A DNA stretch of 64,000 bases from Streptomyces noursei (GCF_001646665.1 NZ_LWBU01000081.1:111362-175361); one strand, 5' to 3'; shown: positions 35,877 to 48,600, counted from the stretch's first letter. Translations and numbers: made by a program. The notes: generated by a model from the letters alone, not told the origin.

Positions 35877-35910
35877 GGACGGCCGTGGCGCCCTTGCGCC
35901 ACGGCCGTCC
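35877..35910 (+). terminator. Strong hairpin after the hemolysin III gene
   Basis: A perfect stem of 14 bp or more (GGACGGCCGTGGCG / CGCCACGGCCGTCC) with a loop of about 6 nt, starting 20 nt after the stop codon and ending 23 nt before the TetR gene. Confidence 0.8.
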
Positions 35911-35933
35911 GCCCCTCACGGGGATGGCGGACA

Positions 35934-36602
35934 ATGAGCCACATGCCCGCCGATTCCCTCGACTCCCTCCACGCACCCGGGTCACTCCACCCGCTCGACC
36001 CGTTCGACGCGGCGCACCGGCCCCCGGGGCTGCGGGAGCGCAAGAAGCTCAAGACCCGGGTCGCGATCCGCCGGGCCACCCACCGGCTGATCGCCGAGCA
36101 GGGGTACGAGGCGACCACCGTGGAGCAGATCGCCGAGGCGGCCGAGGTCTCGCCCAGCACGGTCTTCCGCTACTTCCCGTCCAAGGAGGACATCGTCCTC
36201 AGCGACGAGTACGCCCCGGCCATGGCGGACGCGCTGCGCGGGCGGCCGGCCGGCGAGGAGCCGCTGGAGTCCCTGCGCGCCGTCCTGACCCGGACCGTGG
36301 TCGCGCTGCTGGCGCACGAGCCGGAGGAGACCCGCCGGCGCGCCCGGCTGATGGCGGAGGTCCCGGCCGTACGCGCCCGGACGACCGGGACGATGGCCGC
36401 CACCTCCCGGGCGCTGGCCGGGGTGCTGGCCGACCGTACCGGCCGGGACGCCGACGACCTTCAGGTGCGGGTCCTCACCGCCGCCGTGATGGGCGCCCTC
36501 GGCGAGGCGATGGTGTATTGGGCCGAGCGCGGCCAGCGGGACGACCTGGCCGCGCTCGTGCACCGGTCCCTGGACACCCTCAGGGGCGGTCCCGTCCTGT
36601 AA
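35934..36602 (+). CDS. TetR family transcriptional regulator
   Basis: 222 residues. A low-complexity Asp/Ser/Pro-rich tail of about 30 residues precedes the HTH (about 40-90: TRVAIRRATHRLIAEQGYEATTV, PSTVFRYFPSKEDIVL). The C-terminal ligand-binding domain is helical with no diagnostic motif. The gene ends 23 nt inside the convergent copper-oxidase gene. The neighbourhood suggests the glycan operon as a possible target, though a local autoregulatory or efflux-related role is as likely. Start ATG at 35934; a second ATG lies three codons on. Confidence 0.85.
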   Translation: MSHMPADSLDSLHAPGSLHPLDPFDAAHRPPGLRERKKLKTRVAIRRATHRLIAEQGYEATTVEQIAEAAEVSPSTVFRYFPSKEDIVLSDEYAPAMADALRGRPAGEEPLESLRAVLTRTVVALLAHEPEETRRRARLMAEVPAVRARTTGTMAATSRALAGVLADRTGRDADDLQVRVLTAAVMGALGEAMVYWAERGQRDDLAALVHRSLDTLRGGPVL

Positions 36603-39036
36603 GCGGGTTCCTCGGGACGTCCCCCTTCCCGCACGCCGTGCCGTCCCGGTTCGGGTCGAGCCGCAGCGGGTCGTCCTTGCCGTTGACCTTCAGACGGCCG
36701 TAGTCGTGGTCCGCCAGCCAGTCGCAGCGGGCCTTCACCGTCGCCTTCACCGACCGCGGGAACACCGTCGGCACGCACACGCCGGCCGAGCCGTAGTGCC
36801 GGTCGCACCCGGCGATCCGCGGGCTGACCGGGACGGAGTCCCGCTTCTTCAGCGGCTTCTTCGGCGCGGCCGCGAGGTCGCCCGCGAAGTCGTGGACGTG
36901 CGCCGACCGCTCCGCCTCCGCCGCCATCGCCGCCGGTCCGCCGAGGTGCACCCACTGGGCGACGGACGGGATGCCGTTGGCGTCGACGGCGAAGAGCATG
37001 TACCAGCCGGGCGGGGCGAGGTTCGGGTTGCCGGTGACGTTGAGGTCCACCGTCCGGTCGTCGATCACGGACAGCGGCAGGTCGACGAACCGCTGGTTGG
37101 GGTCGGAGGAGTGGGTGACGGCGGCCGGGCGGATCAGCTCGGCCCGGGCGATCGGCCGGTCGACGGTGATGCGCTGGGTGTCGCCGTAGTTCCACCGGCC
37201 GTCGATCACGGAAGTGATCTTCGGGCGGGGGCCCTTGAGCAGGTACGGCGGCGTGTAGACCGACACGTCGTGGTTGTAGGTGCCGTTGCCGGGGTTGTCG
37301 CCGACCGCCATGACGCGGCCGTCGGGCAGCAGGAACGCCGAGGAGTGGTAGGTGCGCGGTACCGGGTCGGCGGCCAGGCCGGCCTCGTAGGTGTTGGTGA
37401 CCGGGTCGAAGAACGACGCCTCGTACACCGGGTCGGCCCGGTCGTGCAGACCGCCGCCGGTCTCCAGGACCTTGCCGTCCGGCAGCAGCACCGCCGAGAC
37501 GAACATCTTGCCCTCGTCGCCGGTCTGCGGCCGCTTGCCCTGACCCTGGTCGACCAGGCCCTGCGGGAGGGGCGGCCCGGCGACGTAGGCCGGGTTCGGC
37601 TGCTTGAGGTCGATGATGTCGGTGAGGCGGTTGGCGACCGGGTTGCGCTCGTTGTTGCCGCCGCCGATGGTCAGGACCCGCTGGTCCTGGGCGGGCGGCA
37701 GCAGCACGCTCGCCGACTCGTCCCGCTCGTCCTTGTTCCTCAGACCCGGTACGTCGGTGATGGTGTTGGCGTCGTAGTCGTAGATCGACGCGCCGGTGCC
37801 GGGGGTGCCGTTGCCGAAGGTGTGGCTGCCGGAGTAGAACAGCCGCCCGTCCTGCATCAGGATCATCGACGGGTACAGGCCCCAGTACGACCAGGTCTGG
37901 TTGACCTCGTTCATCGGCAGCCACTTGTTCTGCGCGGCGGAGAACTTCTCCGCCGTCACATTGCCGGTGGAGTCCTCCTTCAGACCGCCGAAGGAGATCA
38001 CGTCGCCGTTGCCGAGGATCGTCGCCGAGGGGTACCAGTGCCCCTCGTGCATGTCGTTGGTCCTGGTGTACCGCTCGGTGGCGGGGTCGAAGACGAACGA
38101 GTCCTTCAGGCCCTGGTAACCGATCTTCCCGTCGGCGGAGGGGTAGCCCTTGTTGCCGCTCATCACCAGCACCCGGCCGTCGGACAGCTGCACATGGCCG
38201 GCGCAGAACATGTCGACGGGGGTGGGGATGGTTTTGAACGAGCCGTTCGCCGGGTCGTACACGGCCGAGGTGAAGGTCCCGGCCCGGAACATCTCCGGGT
38301 CGTTGCCGGAGCCGGCGATCAGCAGCACCTTGCCGTTGCGCAGGACGACCGAGTGCATGGAACGGACCGGGTTCTTGACGCCCAGCACCTCCCACTTGCC
38401 CTTGGCGCACTCCTCGGCGGTGCCGGTGCACACCGGGTCGGGCGCGGGCGGGGCGACCTCCTCCATCACGTAGTCGTCGGTGGTGACGCTGCCGGTGCCG
38501 AAGACGGACACGCCCCAGGCGATCCGGTCGGTGCCGGGCGGCACGACCGGCGTGCGGACCTCGGCACGGGTGTAGGCGGCGGCGACCGGGAGGGTCTTGA
38601 GGTCGGTCCAGTACTGCCAGCCGGCGGTCGCGTCGTGCCGGAAGAGCGTGATCGCCGCGTCGGGGGTGGTCGACTTGTACCAGAGGGACAGGTCGTACTG
38701 CCGCTCGGCGGCGACCGTGGGCGCGCAGGCGGCCGACTCGGTGATGAGGGCCTTGCGGTCGCCGTCGACGCGGCGGGTCAGCTCGACCTTCATGGCGCGG
38801 GTGCCGGAGCGGGCGTCGGTCGTGGTGGTGAAGGTGAAGTCGTTGTCGCCCCAGCCGGACCTGGACCAGCAGTCGGGCATGCCGTCGGCGCCGGTGCCCG
38901 GGGTCTCGAAGCCGGGGTTCTTGATGAGGTTGATCCCGGCGGCGGCCGGGGGCTGGGCGGCCAGGAGCAGGCCGGAGGTCATGGCGCCGATGGCGAGGAG
39001 GGCCGCTTTCCGCCTTCGTCGAGGGATCGGTTTCAC
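36580..39036 (-). CDS. Secreted galactose-oxidase-like copper radical oxidase
   Basis: 818 residues. Signal peptide (about 1-32), an N-terminal carbohydrate-binding-like beta-sandwich (NLIKNPGFETP, about 35-175), a seven-bladed kelch barrel and a C-terminal DUF1929 early-set domain, then an Excalibur-like calcium-binding tail (CDRHYGSAG...LDPNRDGTACG). The copper-radical site is complete: Cys in DMFCAGHV, Tyr in GHWYPSA (the Cys-Tyr crosslink), Tyr-His in TYHSSAF and His in AVTHSSDPN. It should oxidise alcohols or sugars to aldehydes with O2, releasing H2O2. GTG at 39036 follows GGAAGGA and overlaps the GT2-GtrA stop (GTGA). Confidence 0.9.
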   Translation of the reverse strand: MKPIPRRRRKAALLAIGAMTSGLLLAAQPPAAAGINLIKNPGFETPGTGADGMPDCWSRSGWGDNDFTFTTTTDARSGTRAMKVELTRRVDGDRKALITESAACAPTVAAERQYDLSLWYKSTTPDAAITLFRHDATAGWQYWTDLKTLPVAAAYTRAEVRTPVVPPGTDRIAWGVSVFGTGSVTTDDYVMEEVAPPAPDPVCTGTAEECAKGKWEVLGVKNPVRSMHSVVLRNGKVLLIAGSGNDPEMFRAGTFTSAVYDPANGSFKTIPTPVDMFCAGHVQLSDGRVLVMSGNKGYPSADGKIGYQGLKDSFVFDPATERYTRTNDMHEGHWYPSATILGNGDVISFGGLKEDSTGNVTAEKFSAAQNKWLPMNEVNQTWSYWGLYPSMILMQDGRLFYSGSHTFGNGTPGTGASIYDYDANTITDVPGLRNKDERDESASVLLPPAQDQRVLTIGGGNNERNPVANRLTDIIDLKQPNPAYVAGPPLPQGLVDQGQGKRPQTGDEGKMFVSAVLLPDGKVLETGGGLHDRADPVYEASFFDPVTNTYEAGLAADPVPRTYHSSAFLLPDGRVMAVGDNPGNGTYNHDVSVYTPPYLLKGPRPKITSVIDGRWNYGDTQRITVDRPIARAELIRPAAVTHSSDPNQRFVDLPLSVIDDRTVDLNVTGNPNLAPPGWYMLFAVDANGIPSVAQWVHLGGPAAMAAEAERSAHVHDFAGDLAAAPKKPLKKRDSVPVSPRIAGCDRHYGSAGVCVPTVFPRSVKATVKARCDWLADHDYGRLKVNGKDDPLRLDPNRDGTACGKGDVPRNPLTGRDRP

Positions 39037-40250
39037 CGGGCGTTCCTTCCCGTGCGGGCCGCACGCGCTCTGCGGGGCAGCCGTGTCTTCCCGGGGGACG
39101 ACCCCCGGACCCCCGCGTACACCAGCGCCTCGGTCCCGGCGAAGCGGAGGACGAAGGTGGTCAGCAGCGCGAGGGCGGTGGCGGGCAGCACCGCCAGGTG
39201 GAGCTGCCCGACGAACAGGGCGATCAGGGGGATGCGCAGGACGAGGTCGGCGTTGGCGAGGAGGGCGAAGCGCCCCGCCCGGTCGGCGAGGCGCCGGTGG
39301 TGGCGGCGGTCGCGGAACAGCAGCACCTCGATGAGGAGGAAGTTCCAGGCGACGCCGAACTGGTTGGCGAGGATCTCGGCGGGCAGGTAGTGCAGCCCGG
39401 CGCCGGTGAGCAGGTACAGGGCGGCGAGGTTGGGGACGAAGCCGGTGAGGCCGATCAGCCCGAAGGCGACCATGCGGGCGAGCGGCGAGGCGGTGCGCAG
39501 CTCGACGAGGTGGCGGAGGAACCGCCCGCCTTCCCTGGCGGTGGACTTGGACTCGCCCGCGAACCGCTCCTCGAAGACGAACGGCACCTCGGCGACCCGG
39601 GCCGGGCGGCACCGGACGGCGAGCTCCAGCAGGATCTTGTAGCCGAGCGGGCGCAGGGCGTCGGCGGTCACCGCGCTGCGCCGGATGGCGAAGAACCCGC
39701 TCATGGGGTCGCTGATGCCGCGCAGGGCGCGCGGGAAGAGCCCCTTGGCGAGCCAGGTCGCCCCGCGCGAGACGGCGACGCGGTAGCCGCCCGCCAGCCC
39801 GGCGCGGCTGCCGCCGGGCAGGTAGCGGCTGGCGACGACGAGGTCGGCGTCCTCCTTCTCCCCGGTGGCGACCAGGTCGGGCACGAGCGCGGGCGGGTGC
39901 TGGAGGTCGGCGTCCATGACGACGACCCAGTCCGACGCGGCGGCCCTGAGTCCCTCGACGACGGCGCCGCCGAGGCCGCCCTCGGGGGCGTCGCGGTGGA
40001 TGACGGAGACGGGGAAGGGGCAGTCCCGCGCGGCGTCGGCGATCACGGCGGGGGTGTCGTCGGTGGAGTCGTCGACGAAGACGACCTCGCAGGGCAGGCG
40101 GTCGGGCACGCCGGCGGCTATCCGGCGCAGCAGCTCCCGGACGTTCGCGGACTCGTTGAAGGTGGGGATGACCACGGTGACGGCACCCGGCTCGGGGACG
40201 TCGTCGGTGACCGGGGCGACGTGCTCTGCGCCGGTGGGCTGGATGGTCAA
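39033..40250 (-). CDS. GT2 polyprenyl-phosphate sugar transferase fused to GtrA
   Basis: 405 residues. The N-terminal GT2 domain resembles dolichol-phosphate-mannose synthases (VVIPTFNESANVRELL, DDSTDDT, the DXD in VVMDADLQHP). From about residue 265 a GtrA-like four-helix membrane domain follows (LTGFVPNLAALYLLT). It should load a sugar onto polyprenyl phosphate and present or flip it. Overlaps the upstream and downstream genes by 4 nt, placing it between the GT39-like transferase and the copper oxidase. Confidence 0.88.
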   Translation of the reverse strand: MTIQPTGAEHVAPVTDDVPEPGAVTVVIPTFNESANVRELLRRIAAGVPDRLPCEVVFVDDSTDDTPAVIADAARDCPFPVSVIHRDAPEGGLGGAVVEGLRAAASDWVVVMDADLQHPPALVPDLVATGEKEDADLVVASRYLPGGSRAGLAGGYRVAVSRGATWLAKGLFPRALRGISDPMSGFFAIRRSAVTADALRPLGYKILLELAVRCRPARVAEVPFVFEERFAGESKSTAREGGRFLRHLVELRTASPLARMVAFGLIGLTGFVPNLAALYLLTGAGLHYLPAEILANQFGVAWNFLLIEVLLFRDRRHHRRLADRAGRFALLANADLVLRIPLIALFVGQLHLAVLPATALALLTTFVLRFAGTEALVYAGVRGSSPGKTRLPRRARAARTGRNAR

Positions 40251-41908
40251 GAGGCCTCCGCTCGGCTGTTGCGGTCTCCGGTGGTCCCGTCGCCGGTGAT
40301 CTTCCGGATCTCGATCCGTTCCTCGCCCTCGCCGAAGGTGGCGACGGGCGTCGAGTGCTCCAGCGCCGCCTTGACGTTAGGCAGGTCGCGCGCGTCGCGC
40401 CGTACGGTCGGGGAGGCGACCACGTAGTCCAGGTCCCGCCAGCCGCGCGGCAGGGTCCTGGTCACGGCCGGGTCGAGGTCGGCCTTGTAGAACCAGATGG
40501 CGCCCAGCCCGGGGTCGTACCCGGCGTGGACGAGGTCCAGCCAGAGCGCGTCGTCGACCAGTACGCGCGCGCCGGCCGGGTCGGGGACCTCGGTGCCGAG
40601 CCAGGACGCGGCGGCCCGGTAGGGGGCGTTGGCGTCGGCGGTCATGGCGGTGCGGTCGCCGTCGTACCAGCGCGGCACGACGTACACGGCGGCGGTGGCG
40701 GCGAGGAGCACGGCGGCCGCGCGGCGGGCCGGGAGCAGCGCCGGGGTGGCGCGGCCCTTGCGGAGGACGGCGTGGGCGACGCTCGCCGCGCCGCCGGCCA
40801 GGACCAGGGCGAGGAAGGGCAGCGCCTGGATGACGTACATGGCGGGCAGGTAGCCGGAGGGGCGCATGGCGACGACCGCCAGGATGGCGACCGCCAGTGC
40901 CGGTCCGGCCAGCGCCCGCGCGGTGACCGACCAGCGGGAGGTGGCCAGGAGCAGGGCGGCGCCCGCGAGGCCGCCGAGGGGCAGCACCCGGTCGTAGTAG
41001 AGCCAGGATTCGAGGACCCCGTTGGAGCCGGTGCCCTCGTCGAGGATGAAGCCCGAGCCGGGGCGGCTCATCTGGTACGTGATGCCGTCCCACAGCGAGA
41101 CGTGTCCCGCGCCGGGCAGCAGCTCGCCCTTGAGGAGCGCGAACAGCGGGTAGGAGAAGCCGATCAGGGCGCAGGCAGTGATGGCGCCGGTGACGGCGAA
41201 CTTGCGGGTGTCGCGGTGGCTGTGGCGCCACATGGTGACCAGCAGCGCCGGCAGGACGACCAGCATCGTCTCCTTGGTGAGGACGCCGACGGCGGCGACG
41301 ACACCGGCACCGACGTGGTGCCACAGGTGCCTGCTGGGCGAGGCGGCGAGGCAGAACGCCAGCAGCATCCACATCACGGCGAGGTTGTCGAGGAAGATCT
41401 CCCGCTGGAGGACGACCGACAGCGGGGAGAGCCCGAACAGCACCATGGCCAGGCCCGCCGCCCAGCGCGGCAGCCACAGGCGGCGCGCCAGCACGTAGAG
41501 CAGCACGGCGGAGGCGGCGGAGACCAGCAGCATCGCCAGGCGCATCGAGGCGACGGTCATCGTCTCGGGCGCGATCAGCGACGGGATCCAGGTGAGGGCG
41601 GCCAGCTGCATCCAGCCGAGCGGCGGATGGTCGTACCAGTACGTGTAGTGGGCGAGGCCCCGGCCGTTCTGGACGGCCCAGGCCTGGGCGAGGTAGGTGC
41701 CCTCGTCGTCGCTGAGGGTGGGGTAGTGCTGGATGTTCCAGCCCTGGACCAGGAGGATCGCCGCGAGGAGCACTCCGCACAGCAGCAGGTCGGGACGGGA
41801 GCCGCGGAAGCGGACGACCGGCCGGGTGACGAGGCGTCTCTTGTCCGGCGGCGGCTCGGCGGTGGCCGGCTCGGGCGCCGCGGGGGCGGCCGGCAGGGTG
41901 GCGGTCAT
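40247..41908 (-). CDS. GT39/ArnT-like glycosyltransferase (GT-C)
   Basis: 553 residues with about twelve membrane helices. The first extracellular loop carries LSDDEGTYLAQAWAV, the Asp/Glu motif of PMT/ArnT enzymes, followed by WYDHPPLGWM. The C-terminus has a short soluble domain. It should use a polyprenyl-phosphate sugar to modify an exported acceptor. Both ends overlap neighbours by 4 nt (ATGA-type), so all four genes are co-translated. Confidence 0.85.
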   Translation of the reverse strand: MTATLPAAPAAPEPATAEPPPDKRRLVTRPVVRFRGSRPDLLLCGVLLAAILLVQGWNIQHYPTLSDDEGTYLAQAWAVQNGRGLAHYTYWYDHPPLGWMQLAALTWIPSLIAPETMTVASMRLAMLLVSAASAVLLYVLARRLWLPRWAAGLAMVLFGLSPLSVVLQREIFLDNLAVMWMLLAFCLAASPSRHLWHHVGAGVVAAVGVLTKETMLVVLPALLVTMWRHSHRDTRKFAVTGAITACALIGFSYPLFALLKGELLPGAGHVSLWDGITYQMSRPGSGFILDEGTGSNGVLESWLYYDRVLPLGGLAGAALLLATSRWSVTARALAGPALAVAILAVVAMRPSGYLPAMYVIQALPFLALVLAGGAASVAHAVLRKGRATPALLPARRAAAVLLAATAAVYVVPRWYDGDRTAMTADANAPYRAAASWLGTEVPDPAGARVLVDDALWLDLVHAGYDPGLGAIWFYKADLDPAVTRTLPRGWRDLDYVVASPTVRRDARDLPNVKAALEHSTPVATFGEGEERIEIRKITGDGTTGDRNSRAEAS

Positions 41909-43161
41909 CGGGCTGCCCCCTCACGCACGAGGTGGGCGCCGACGTGGCTGGTCAGCTCCCACTCGTTGCGGCCGCGCTGCTCGCGCCAGACGGCGCGGAT
42001 CGCCGCGCCGGCCAGCAGCACCTGGTAGAACGGGCCGCCGACGATGAGCTTGAGGTAGTGGACGAGCCTGACCCGCAGCCCGTACTGGCGGCCGAAGTCG
42101 TGCAGGCCGACGATCTCGAAGACGAACGTCACCATCGCGGTCAGCAGGGGGAGGAAGGTGATGACGGCGACGCCGATGGGGACGTCCAGGAAGAGCGCGA
42201 TGGCGATGTTGAGCGGGATGATGACGCCGGTGAAGGCCTGCATGAACGGGGTCATCAGGGTGTAGCGGGCGAGCATCCGCTGCCCGAGGGTGGGCAGTTG
42301 CTTCCAGTCCTTCTTCCGGTAGACCTGGAGGAAGCCCTGGTTCCAGCGGGTGCGCTGCTTGAGCAGGCTCATCAGGCTGCCGGGGGTCTCCTCGCGGGTG
42401 ACCATGTCGGCGTCGTACGCGACGACGACCTTCTTGCCGACGCTGGACAGCCGCACGCCCAGGTCGCAGTCCTCGGCCAGGCAGTTCTGGTCCCAGCCGC
42501 CGGCCTCGCGCAGGACGTCGGTGCGGACGAAGACGGTGTTGCCGCCGAGCGGGATGAAGCCCTTGGCGGCGTGCAGGTGCAGACGGCTGCGGAACCAGAA
42601 GAAGTACTCCAGGCAGTTGCGCAGCGAGTACCAGCTGGAGTGGAAGTTGATCAGCTGGACGCCGCCCTGGACGACGTCGGCCCCGGTGGCGCCGAAGGCG
42701 TGGTCGACGTGGGCGAGCAGCTCGGGATGGACCTGGTCCTCGGCGTCGAAGACGCCCACCACGTCCCCGCGGCAGTGCGGCAGGGCGGTGTTGAGGGCCT
42801 TGGGCTTGTTCTTGGCCTCGTGGGTGTCGACGACGACCCGTACGCGGCCGGGGTCGCGCGCCGCGGCCCGTTCGGCGACCTCGGCGGTCCCGGGGTCGTC
42901 GTGGCCGACTATCACGATGATCTCGTAGTCCCGGTGCCGGGACTCCAGCAGCCGGTCGATCGTGTGTTCCAGGACCAGCTGTTCATGGCGGGCGGGCAGC
43001 AACAGCGAGAACGACAGGCCCTGTTGCCCGTCGGGACTCTCGAACCGGGTGGCGGCGAGCGTCTCCGGCGTACGCCACGCGTGCATCTGCCACCACAGGG
43101 TGAAGGCGGCCATCCAGAAGAGCGCCAGCGATATGGCGGCGACGGACACGGAAATGAGCAC
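41905..43161 (-). CDS. Membrane GT2, cellulose-synthase-like
   Basis: 418 residues. One N-terminal helix, a GT2 domain with DAEDQVHPE, the second acidic motif AEDCDLGVRLS and the acceptor motif QRTRW (QxxRW) of processive synthases, then three to four C-terminal helices. It resembles the CslA group that makes tip polysaccharides in Streptomyces, but is shorter and lacks a PilZ domain. First gene of the four-gene operon. The GTG at 43161 follows GGAGGGGGGAA; the frame runs further upstream without support. The 269 nt before it (43162-43430) hold its promoter, not identified. Confidence 0.85.
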   Translation of the reverse strand: MLISVSVAAISLALFWMAAFTLWWQMHAWRTPETLAATRFESPDGQQGLSFSLLLPARHEQLVLEHTIDRLLESRHRDYEIIVIVGHDDPGTAEVAERAAARDPGRVRVVVDTHEAKNKPKALNTALPHCRGDVVGVFDAEDQVHPELLAHVDHAFGATGADVVQGGVQLINFHSSWYSLRNCLEYFFWFRSRLHLHAAKGFIPLGGNTVFVRTDVLREAGGWDQNCLAEDCDLGVRLSSVGKKVVVAYDADMVTREETPGSLMSLLKQRTRWNQGFLQVYRKKDWKQLPTLGQRMLARYTLMTPFMQAFTGVIIPLNIAIALFLDVPIGVAVITFLPLLTAMVTFVFEIVGLHDFGRQYGLRVRLVHYLKLIVGGPFYQVLLAGAAIRAVWREQRGRNEWELTSHVGAHLVREGAAR

Positions 43162-43430
43162 GGAAGGATTCCCCCCTCCGACCACGCCACGACGGAGCAG
43201 GTGCGCCCACCGGTGATCACACCGGTGGCACACCGCCGCGGCACGGTCGTTCCCCAAGAGACATGTCAGGGCGAATCGCGGCAGGACCCCCCTGGCCGTC
43301 GACGCCCTCGTTCAACGTCCGCGCACGCCCTCCCCAGAACGTGTGCGGAGTCTCCACTCCTTTGTGCGATGAGAATAGAGGCAGACGGTGACAGTCAGGA
43401 GGTGTCCCGATAAAAACTGTGTTTCCGACG

Positions 43431-45461
<2,031 letters not shown>

Positions 45462-45626
45462 ACCACCCATCCTGCCGGAAGTGCCCGCCGGACGCCCCGG
45501 GCGTCGCGGCGCGCCGGGCGGACCGGGCGGCGGGCGGGGACGCGGGGTTGTCCACAGCCCCTCGCGCCGATCAGCCGTGCGGCGGACACTTGTCCCCGGA
45601 GCGATCGCCGGCGGAGGGGGACGTGG

Positions 45627-48600
45627 ATGACGCGCATGCGGGACAGCCATCGTGCGGAGGCCGAGCGGCTGTTGGCCAGGGCCGTGGAGGACGAGGTGCG
45701 GCGTTCGGGCGGCCGCGCCGACGCGGGCGTGCTGCTGGCGCGGGGCCGGGACGCGCTGGACGCCATGGCGGCGGGCGCCGCCGAGGAGTACGCGGCCTAC
45801 GCGGCGGCGCTGGCGGAGGCGGAGGCCGGCCGGGTGCCCCTGGCCCGGCGGCTGGACCGGCGGGCCGTCGGGGCACCCGCCCTGGTCGCGGTGGTCGCCG
45901 CCGTGGCCGCGACCGGCGCCGACCTGGCGCTGGGCACCTCGGCGGGCACGGCGCTGGGGGCCGGGGCGGTGGTGGCGGTCGCCGGGGCGGCGGCGACGGT
46001 GCTCAGGGCGACCGCGGCGCACTGGCCGGCCGCCCACCGCAGGGCCGGTGCGCTGGGGCAGCCCGGCGGGCCGGAGCAGCTGCGGCTCCAGTGGCTCACG
46101 GCCCTGGAGGTACGGGGCATCCGCCCGTTCCTCGACCAGCAGCGCATCCTGACGGCCGCCGCCGCCAAGAAGCCGGAGCCCCGGCCGGCACCCCGGCTGC
46201 GCGGTCTCGACCGCAGCGCCGTCGCCCGCCGGCGCGCCGCCCTGGAGCAGTCCTACGGGCACCTGCCGGAGCCGGACGCGCCCTTCGCGGGGCGGCGCGC
46301 CGAGCTGGAGCGGATCGAGCGGTGGGTGCGCGAGGCACGGGCCTCCACCGAGACGCGGCCGGTCGTGGTGGTGCTGCACGGCGAGCCCGGCGCGGGCCGC
46401 ACCGCGCTGGCCGTCCGGGCGACGCACCGGCTGCGCGACCTGTTCCGCGGCGCGTGCCTCGTGGACCTGCGGGGCGGCGCCGGGGGCGACGAGCCTCCCC
46501 TGACGACGCGGGACGCGCTGCTGAACCTGCTGAACCGGCTCGGCGCGCCGCGCGAGCAACTGCTGCCGCGGGACCGGTCGTCGGCGGAGCAGCAGGCCCG
46601 CAGGCTGGCCGAGGTGTACCACCAGCACCTGACCGGGCTGCCGGTGACGGTGGTGCTGGACGACGCGCAGGACGCCGCGCAGGTGCGCACGCTGATCCCC
46701 GATCGCTCGGACGGCCTGGTCCTGGTGACGGCGCGCGAGCCGCTCGACCTGGGCGAGGACGTGCCGGCGTGGGTGCACCACCTGCCGGTGGGCGGTCTGG
46801 ACGGGGCGGACGCGGAGGAACTGCTGCGCTCGGCCGCCGAGGGGCCGCGCCCCGGACCGTACGACGCGGAGGGCACGGAGCGGCTGCGGGAGCTGTGCGG
46901 CGGGCTGCCGCTGGCGCTGCGGGTGGCCGGCCCGGCGGCCGGTGCGCGGCCGGTGGGCGAGGTCGTGGGGCTGCTGGCCGGGCGGGACGGCGGGCCGGTC
47001 GAGCGGGCCCTGGACGTCTGCTACACCACCGGCCTGGACGACGACCAGCGGCGGCTGCTGCGGCGTCTGGCGCTGGCGGGCCGGGCGTCGCTCGGGGCGG
47101 CGGCGGCCGCGGCCCTGCTGGCGGCCGGCGAGGAGGAGGGCCGGCAGCGGCTGCGGGAGCTGGCGCGGGCGGGGCTGCTGGACCGGGTGCGGGGCGACCG
47201 GTTCCGGCTGCACGACGCGGTGCGGGCGTTCGCGGCGGCCCGGCTGCGCGAGGAGGAGGACGCGGAGGCGATCGCGGCCGCGCACGAGCGGCTGATCCGC
47301 AACTACGCGGAGCTGGCCGACGCGGTGATCCGCATGGTCGACGGCAAGATGTCGACGCGGGCCGGCCAGGGCGCCCGGTTCGACGGCCACGGCTTCGCGT
47401 CGCCGGACGCGGCGCTGCGCTGGCTGGACGACGAGTCGGCGTTCATCACGGCCGCGCTGCGGGGCGCGGAGGGAGTCGGCCGGCAGACGGTGCTGGACCT
47501 GCTGGGCGCACTGTGCGACTACTGCCTGCTCCGCGGCGACCTGCACCGCCTCGGCGAGCTCCAGCAGCTCACCGAGGCGGTGGACCAGGGGCTGCTGGTG
47601 CGGTCGGTGCGGTGGCGCACGGGTATCGCGGCGCGGCAGCTGGGCGAGCTGGACACCGCTCGCACCACGCTCACCTCGGTGGTCTCGCTCTACCAGGAGG
47701 CCCATCAGGACGCGGGGGCGGCGCTGGCGCTGTGCTCGCTGGGCATCACGCTCCACCACCAGGGCAACCTGCCCGAGGCGGCGGTCCGGCTGCGCGAGGC
47801 GCTGGAGCTCCAGGCGCCGCCGGAGCTGGCGGCGGACCGGGCGTGGACGCTGCACGCCCTGGCGGCGGTGGAGCGCGACCGGGCGAACATCGGCGAGGCC
47901 CTGACCCTGCTCGGCACCGCGCTGGCGCTGCACCGGGAGAACGAGTCGCTGCACGGCGAGGCCTGGGCGCACTTCCAGCTGGGCCAGGTGTGCCTGCGCA
48001 GGGGCGACGTGCCGCGAGCGGAGGAGGAGCTGCGGACGGCGCTGGAGCTGTACGGGCGGACGCACGACGAGCGCGGTGAGGCCTGGGCGCTGACGCAGCT
48101 CGGCCGGGCACGTCTGGTCGCCGGGGATCACGGCCCGGCCGCCGAGCAGCTGCGGACGGCCCTGGTGCGCCACCGGGACAGCGAGGACGTGCGCGGCGAG
48201 GCGTGGACGCTGTACTACCTGGGCCAGGCGCTGGAGGACGGGGGCGAGACCGACGAGGCGGTGCGCGAGCTGGAGCGGGCCCGCACGATGTTCTCCCGCA
48301 TGCGGGACGTGTACGGCCTGGCGTGCGCCCGCCACCACGCGGGCCGCGCCACCCGCGACCAGCGCGCCGCCCGGACCGGCAACCTCCGCAACTCGGGCTT
48401 CGCCCGGCAGCTGCTGGTGGACGCCCGCGCGGACTTCCGCCGCATCGGGGTGGCGCACGGCGAGGGGTGGACGTGCGTGGAGCTGGCCGTCATCGACGCG
48501 GGCAACAGCCGCGCCCCGCAGGCGCTCGCCCTGTGCGACGAGGCGACCGCGCTGTTCACCTCGTACGGCGACCTGCGCGGCGCGGACTGGTCCCGCTTCC

